The notes beneath the pieces were generated by a model. The model was given only the letters and a program-made list of their open reading frames with translations, made no database searches and was not told the DNA's origin. The position numbers were made by a program, and so were the translations under genes. Shown one piece after another: positions 60,195 through 64,000 of a DNA stretch of 64,000 nucleotides. The stretch is from positions 93,341 through 157,340 of the forward strand of contig NZ_SSBJ01000019.1 in assembly GCF_004795055.1 (NCBI RefSeq). Direction: 5' to 3'. The first letter of the stretch is position 1. The number at the start of each line of letters is the position of its first letter. The DNA comes from Streptomyces sp. A1136 (lineage in GTDB: Bacteria; Actinomycetota; Actinomycetes; Streptomycetales; Streptomycetaceae).

Positions 60195-60226
60195 GGCGGT
60201 ACGGGCCCGGGAGGGCCCGTACCGCC
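60195..60226. terminator. Bidirectional terminator
   Basis: A perfect 14-bp stem (GGCGGTACGGGCCC and its complement) with a GGGA loop in the 75-bp gap between two convergent genes. Confidence 0.9.
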
Positions 60227-60243
60227 TCCACCTCAGGGGCGGA

Positions 60244-62982
60244 TCACGGCGCGCCGAAGGTCAGCGTCAGGCGGGGGGTGCCCTCGTTGGCCGCGGCTTC
60301 CGAGGACCACAGCCACAGGGCGTCCGTTCCCGTACCGGTCAGCGCCAGACCGTAGGGGGCGCCCAGGGCGGACGCGACGGTGGCCGTGTCCAGTGGGGCG
60401 GTGTGGACGGCCGAGCCGTCCGGGACGCCCGGGAAGGCGCCGAGGGCCGGGGCGCCCAGCCCCGGGCGGTTGTCGTACGTCGTCGCGCCCTCGCTCCACG
60501 CGCCGGTGACCGGGACGACGGAGACGGTGTCCGTCGTGCCCGCGCCGCTCATGGTGCTGGTCTTCACGCTGAGCGTCGCCGACTTCAAGACCGTGCCCGC
60601 CGGCGCGGCGGGCAGGTCGAAGCGCAGGTAGCTCGTGTACAGCGAGGTCCCGCGGACGGCGAGGGAGCCCGAGGTCCCGTAATTGGTGTCGGGCGCGCCC
60701 GCGTTGGCGTAGGTGTCCTCGCTCGCCGTGAGCTGTACGACCGAGTCGGCGGGCGCGGAGGCCAGGGCGTAGTGGGTGTGCACCTGCGCCGCGTTCAGCA
60801 CGCTTGGGTACACGGCGGTCTCGTCGAGCAGACCGGCCCAGTAGTCGCTGGTCGGGCGATCGGGCCACCCGTTCAGGTTGTCGCCGCCCGCGTGCCAGTA
60901 GCCGGCGAAGTTCTCGTGCGTGGTGACGCCGAGGGTGCCCTTCTGGGCGCCGTCCACGTACAGGGTCATGCCGCCGGGGCCCTGGGTGGCGACGACGTGG
61001 TGCCACTTGTCGTCGTTGTACCGGTCGGTGCCCCCGGTGGTGATGGTGCGCGTGGCCCCGGTGTAGACGCCGTAGACCAGCCGGCCGTCATCGGTCATGT
61101 AGACGTGCTTGTCGTACTGGCCGCTGGTGCGGTCCTGGTTGTTGCCGAAGCCGACGAGTTTGCCGCCCCGGGTGGTGTTCGTCTTGAACCAGGTCTCGAT
61201 GGAGTAGCTGCTGCCGACGGTCTGCCGTTTGTCCCCGTACACCTGGGTGTTGGCGCCGTTGAAGCCGATCGCGGTGCTCTGGTCGGTGAGCGCGCCGGGT
61301 GACTGGCGCAGCGCCGGTCCGTTCAGGTGAACGCCGCTCTGATTGCCCGCCGCCGAGGAGTCGGCGACGAACGGCAGGGCCGACTCGTCGTAGCGCCAGT
61401 ACTGCTGGGCGCCGTCGGCACGGACCGCGTTGGGGTAGGCGGCGGCGGAGGTCGGGACGGTGACGGACGCGGTCGCGGACAGCGCGCTGGTGTTGCCCGC
61501 GGCGTCGGTCGCCGTGACCCGGTAGGTGTAGGACTGCCCCGCGACGGCGCTGGTGTCCGTCCAGGAGGCCTGCGGTCGCCTGAAGAACAGGGAGTCGGCC
61601 GTGACCGTGCCGATGGGGGTCGCCGAGCCGTTGCGGTAGATCCGGTAGGTGAGGGCGCTGTCGTCGAGGTCGAGGCTGGTGCGCCAGCGCACCTGGACTT
61701 CGCCCGGTGCGAAGCTGGCGGCGCTCGCGACGGGGACGGTGGGGGCGCCGGTGTCGCCCGTCGAGGCGAAGCGGGTCAGACTCTGCTGCGCGGCCCCGTT
61801 GACGGTGGTGAATTCGCCGCCGACCCACAGGTACTGGACCCCGGCCTTCGACCCCACCGTCAGCACGCGCGGGCCGATGCCCTCGCCGATGCCGTCGTTG
61901 GTGTCGGGCGCCCAGCCCAACTTGCCGACGGAGGTGGTCGGCTCGGCCAGGAGGTGGTGGCGCTGCCCGTCGGGGTACTCGCCGACGCTGGAGCAGTCGT
62001 GCGCGTGCGAGGCGCTGTAGAGCACGTTCTGGTAGGGCAGCACGGCCTGGGTGGCGCCGAGGCAGGTGTCGCGCCACCGCTGGTTGAAGTCGCTGAGGTT
62101 GAGGGCGATGCGGCCGTCGAAGACCCCGCCGCCCGTGCCCTCGTTGCCGGTGTAGAAGCCGGTCGCGTCGGTGGCGATGTCCTTGACCACGGAGTTGGTC
62201 TCGATGAAGCCCGGGTAGGCCTTCGTGAGCGCGCCGCTCGTCGCGTCGACGACGGCCAGGGCGTGGGTGTTCGTACCGTTGACGGTGAAGAAGTCGCCGC
62301 CGAGTACGACGTCGGCGCCGTCGGGCGTGACCTCGACGGCGCGGCCCGGCTCATCGGCGTCTGCGGTGAAGGGCTTGAGGGCGCCGTCGGTCGCGTCGAC
62401 CGCGGCGAAGCGCTTGCGGGGTTGGCCGGAGACGGTCTGGAAGTCGCCGCCCGCGTAGAGGGTGTCGTCGGTGACGGCGAGGGCCCGAACGGTGGCCGCG
62501 AAGGCCGGCCGGAAGGAGGTCTTCACGGTGCAGCTCGCCACGTCGATGGCGGCGACGCTGGAGACGGGCGTGCCGTTGACGGCCCCGAAGTAGCCGCCCG
62601 CGTAGAGGGTCTTCTTGTCGGGTGAGAGCGTGAGCGCGCGGACGGTGGCGGTGCCCCCGCCGACGGTGAAGGCCAGCGAGCAGGAGGTCGGGGCGCCGGT
62701 CGCCGCGTCGAGCGCCGCGAAGTTCACCGCGGAGCGCTCGCTGCCGGCGCCGCCCGCCGGGGGGCGTACGGCCGAGAAGGTGCCGCCGACGAAGACCGTG
62801 CCGCCGGTCTGGGCGAGGGCCCAGACGACGCCGTTGGCCTGCCAGGTGGGCAGCGCGTCGGCGGTGAAGGCAACGGGCGGGGTGACGGCCGCCGCCCGCG
62901 GGACGAGTCCGAGGCCGATGACGGTGCCGGTAGCCGCCACGGAGAGTGCGAGAGCGGTGGCAAGCCCTCTGGATCTACGCAT
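60244..62982 (-). CDS. Large secreted propeller-FN3-LamG-DNRLRE protein
   Basis: A 912-residue exported protein. Signal peptide 1-32. Residues 35-420 form beta-propeller-like repeats with recurring GGxFxxVNG units (VGGTFSAVR, AGGYFGAVNG, AGGDFQTVSG, LGGDFFTVNG, VGGEFTTVNG). An FN3 domain follows (residues 425-520, YRIYRNGSAT, YTYRVTATDAAGN), then a LamG/concanavalin-like domain (about 525-745, WFKTNTT, KWHHVVATQGPGG) and a C-terminal DNRLRE/CBM96-like domain (TYANAGAPDTNYGTSGSLAV, YLRFDLPA). A cell-surface or matrix-binding role is likely, with no catalytic motif seen. Start ATG 62982 opens the signal. Confidence 0.9.
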   Translation of the reverse strand: MRRSRGLATALALSVAATGTVIGLGLVPRAAAVTPPVAFTADALPTWQANGVVWALAQTGGTVFVGGTFSAVRPPAGGAGSERSAVNFAALDAATGAPTSCSLAFTVGGGTATVRALTLSPDKKTLYAGGYFGAVNGTPVSSVAAIDVASCTVKTSFRPAFAATVRALAVTDDTLYAGGDFQTVSGQPRKRFAAVDATDGALKPFTADADEPGRAVEVTPDGADVVLGGDFFTVNGTNTHALAVVDATSGALTKAYPGFIETNSVVKDIATDATGFYTGNEGTGGGVFDGRIALNLSDFNQRWRDTCLGATQAVLPYQNVLYSASHAHDCSSVGEYPDGQRHHLLAEPTTSVGKLGWAPDTNDGIGEGIGPRVLTVGSKAGVQYLWVGGEFTTVNGAAQQSLTRFASTGDTGAPTVPVASAASFAPGEVQVRWRTSLDLDDSALTYRIYRNGSATPIGTVTADSLFFRRPQASWTDTSAVAGQSYTYRVTATDAAGNTSALSATASVTVPTSAAAYPNAVRADGAQQYWRYDESALPFVADSSAAGNQSGVHLNGPALRQSPGALTDQSTAIGFNGANTQVYGDKRQTVGSSYSIETWFKTNTTRGGKLVGFGNNQDRTSGQYDKHVYMTDDGRLVYGVYTGATRTITTGGTDRYNDDKWHHVVATQGPGGMTLYVDGAQKGTLGVTTHENFAGYWHAGGDNLNGWPDRPTSDYWAGLLDETAVYPSVLNAAQVHTHYALASAPADSVVQLTASEDTYANAGAPDTNYGTSGSLAVRGTSLYTSYLRFDLPAAPAGTVLKSATLSVKTSTMSGAGTTDTVSVVPVTGAWSEGATTYDNRPGLGAPALGAFPGVPDGSAVHTAPLDTATVASALGAPYGLALTGTGTDALWLWSSEAAANEGTPRLTLTFGAP

Positions 62983-63550
62983 GAACCCCCCAGTTCGGTG
63001 TGCGTTCCACCGCGCGTGCGCCGCGCGGACAGGGCCGCACGACCACCCGGCCCGGGAACCGGGCCGACGGTCGTGCGTACGGGCGCACCCTAGGGCGGAT
63101 CGCCTTGCCGGGCACGGCACTTGACCTATCGGATGCCGAACCGGCGCCCGGGGCTCCCGCCCGGGGCGGCGCACGGTACGTCCGCGGCGGCGGCCTGCGT
63201 CGGGCACCACCCGGTGTCGCCGCCGGGGCGCTCGCCCGCAGGGCACCCGACTCCGGACGGCACGCGGTCACGCCACCGGGCGGCCGGCCCGGCGGCGGGG
63301 CGGCCTCGCGGCCGCGCCGAGACCTCCGCCGGGGCGGGCAACCCGGCCGAGGCTGTCGCCGCCGCGGACGGGCATCGGCGGAGCGGCGGGTCGGGCCGCG
63401 TCGGCCCACCGCACCCCGGATCCGGACCGACACCGGCCGCGACGCGACCCGATCGCCGCGGCCGGCCCGGCCAGCACGGCGGCCGACCGTGAGCCTCGGC
63501 GGCCCCCACCGCCGCCCCGGGACCGGACAGGCACCGGCGAGGGCCACGAC

Positions 63551-63610
63551 GCGGCCGGCCCGGCCCATCGGGCCGTGGCACCGACCGGCCCGGCCCATCG
63601 GGCCGTGGCA
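63551..63610. repeat. 30-bp tandem repeat, two copies
   Basis: Two units of 30 bp (63551-63580 and 63581-63610) share CCGGCCCGGCCCATCGGGCC followed by GTGGCA. The core GGCCCATCGGGCC is itself an inverted repeat. A third partial copy occurs at 63850-63876 within the longer repeat. Confidence 0.8.
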
Positions 63611-63999
63611 GGCGGCCGGCCAGGCCCCGGAATCACCCGGGCGCGGCCGGCACGGCAACCGAACGAAGACATCCGCCGACCCCACCGCCGCCCCGGGACC
63701 CAGCAGGCCCCAGCGGGGACTACGAGGTCGCCCGATCACTGCGCCGAACCCGTCTCCCTCCGACCGAGACGGACCCGCCCGCATCTGGCGGACACTGCCG
63801 GCAACCACCCAACCTCCGGAACCGCCCCGGCGCGGACCGATCGGTGCGACCGGCCCGGCCCATCGGGCCGTGGCAGGCGGCCGGCCAGGCCCCGGAATCA
63901 CCCGGGCGCGGCCGGCACGGCAACCGAACGAAGACATCCGCCGACCCCACCGCCGCCCCGGGACCTAGCAGGCCCCAGCGGGGATTGCTAGGTCGCCCG
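63583..63999. repeat. 152-bp direct repeat with 265-bp period
   Basis: 63583-63734 and 63848-63999 are near-identical over 152 bp (about four differences, mainly near the right end). The exact 265-bp offset and the fact that the second copy runs to the window edge suggest a longer tandem array. The segment CCCACCGCCGCCCCGGGACC also occurs at 63505-63524. Confidence 0.85.
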
Positions 64000-64000
64000 G

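Larger units (their letters stand above)
62983..64000. other. GC-rich repeat-bearing stretch without supported genes
   Basis: About 1 kb at the window end. Long frames exist on both strands but encode Pro/Arg/Gly-rich sequence without start signals or any recognisable domain. The promoter of the LamG-protein gene should lie in the first 150 bp. The remainder carries the repeats listed separately and continues beyond the window. Confidence 0.55.

Noticed and set aside
62975..63937. A 320-codon minus-strand frame in the terminal repeat region
   Set aside because: Arg/Pro/Gly-rich translation that repeats with the DNA repeats, no start signal and no domain.
63551..63999. CRISPR array
   Set aside because: Repeats are directly adjacent or 265 bp apart, with no regular unique spacers and no cas genes.

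Overview
The window is a high-GC actinobacterial chromosome segment, almost certainly Streptomyces. The evidence is codon use with G/C in nearly every third position, frequent GTG/TTG starts, and marker families: a rodlin aerial-hyphae protein, a complete conservon (CvnA-F-like GTPase signalling operon with two P450s), a GH19 chitinase behind a DasR-like element, a CYP105-like P450 with a 3Fe-4S ferredoxin, and ECF42/DGPF genes. I see no prophage, transposase, CRISPR array or rRNA, and no normally organised tRNA.

Layout. 0-4.7 kb: a frameshifted DUF6204 gene, a methyltransferase, then a secreted GH16 beta-glucanase with a 30-bp LacI-type palindrome upstream and its probable LacI repressor downstream. 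4.8-8.1 kb: ohr/ohrR peroxide pair and a divergent MarR/MFS pair. 8.2-11.2 kb: secreted HNH nuclease-like lipoprotein, small proteins, rodlin, chitinase. 11.2-19.7 kb: LuxR-type large ATP-binding regulator, subtilisin-like protease with P-domain, DUF1838, DUF1996, ECF sigma plus zinc-finger anti-sigma. 19.7-20.9 kb, minus strand: a protein gene of unknown function followed by a structured RNA region. 20.9-26.3 kb: conservon. 26.6-28.3 kb: two translationally coupled ATP-grasp enzymes. 28.4-51.5 kb: mostly housekeeping or regulatory singletons (DUF2330, DeoR/MFS, HAD, free-standing condensation-domain protein, ECF42+YCII, DoxX, P450+ferredoxin, BtrH-like protein, DUF1304+TetR, cold-shock protein, DEAD-box helicase, methyltransferase, Nudix, peptidase, WYL regulator). 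51.6-56.4 kb: a two-gene RNA repair operon. 56.6-63 kb: quinone-oxidoreductase-like enzyme, exported proteins and a 912-residue secreted LamG/propeller protein. 63-64 kb: very GC-rich non-coding repeats running off the window.

Main discovery candidate. The 350-nt RNA region at 19.78-20.13 kb (minus strand) looks like two tandem circularly permuted tRNA genes. In each, the 3' half (anticodon 3' strand, T-arm, acceptor 3' strand) is transcribed before the 5' half (acceptor 5' strand, D-arm, anticodon 5' strand), joined by a 7- or 8-nt linker. All acceptor and anticodon helices can be formed when the halves are put in normal order, and the outer flanks can also pair. The unit lies between a conserved protein gene (possibly DUF7873) and a strong terminator. 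Some 31 kb away the same chromosome encodes an RNA ligase-kinase and a four-domain RNA end-processing protein. These could repair broken RNA and might join such anticodon-loop ends, but that link is inference only.
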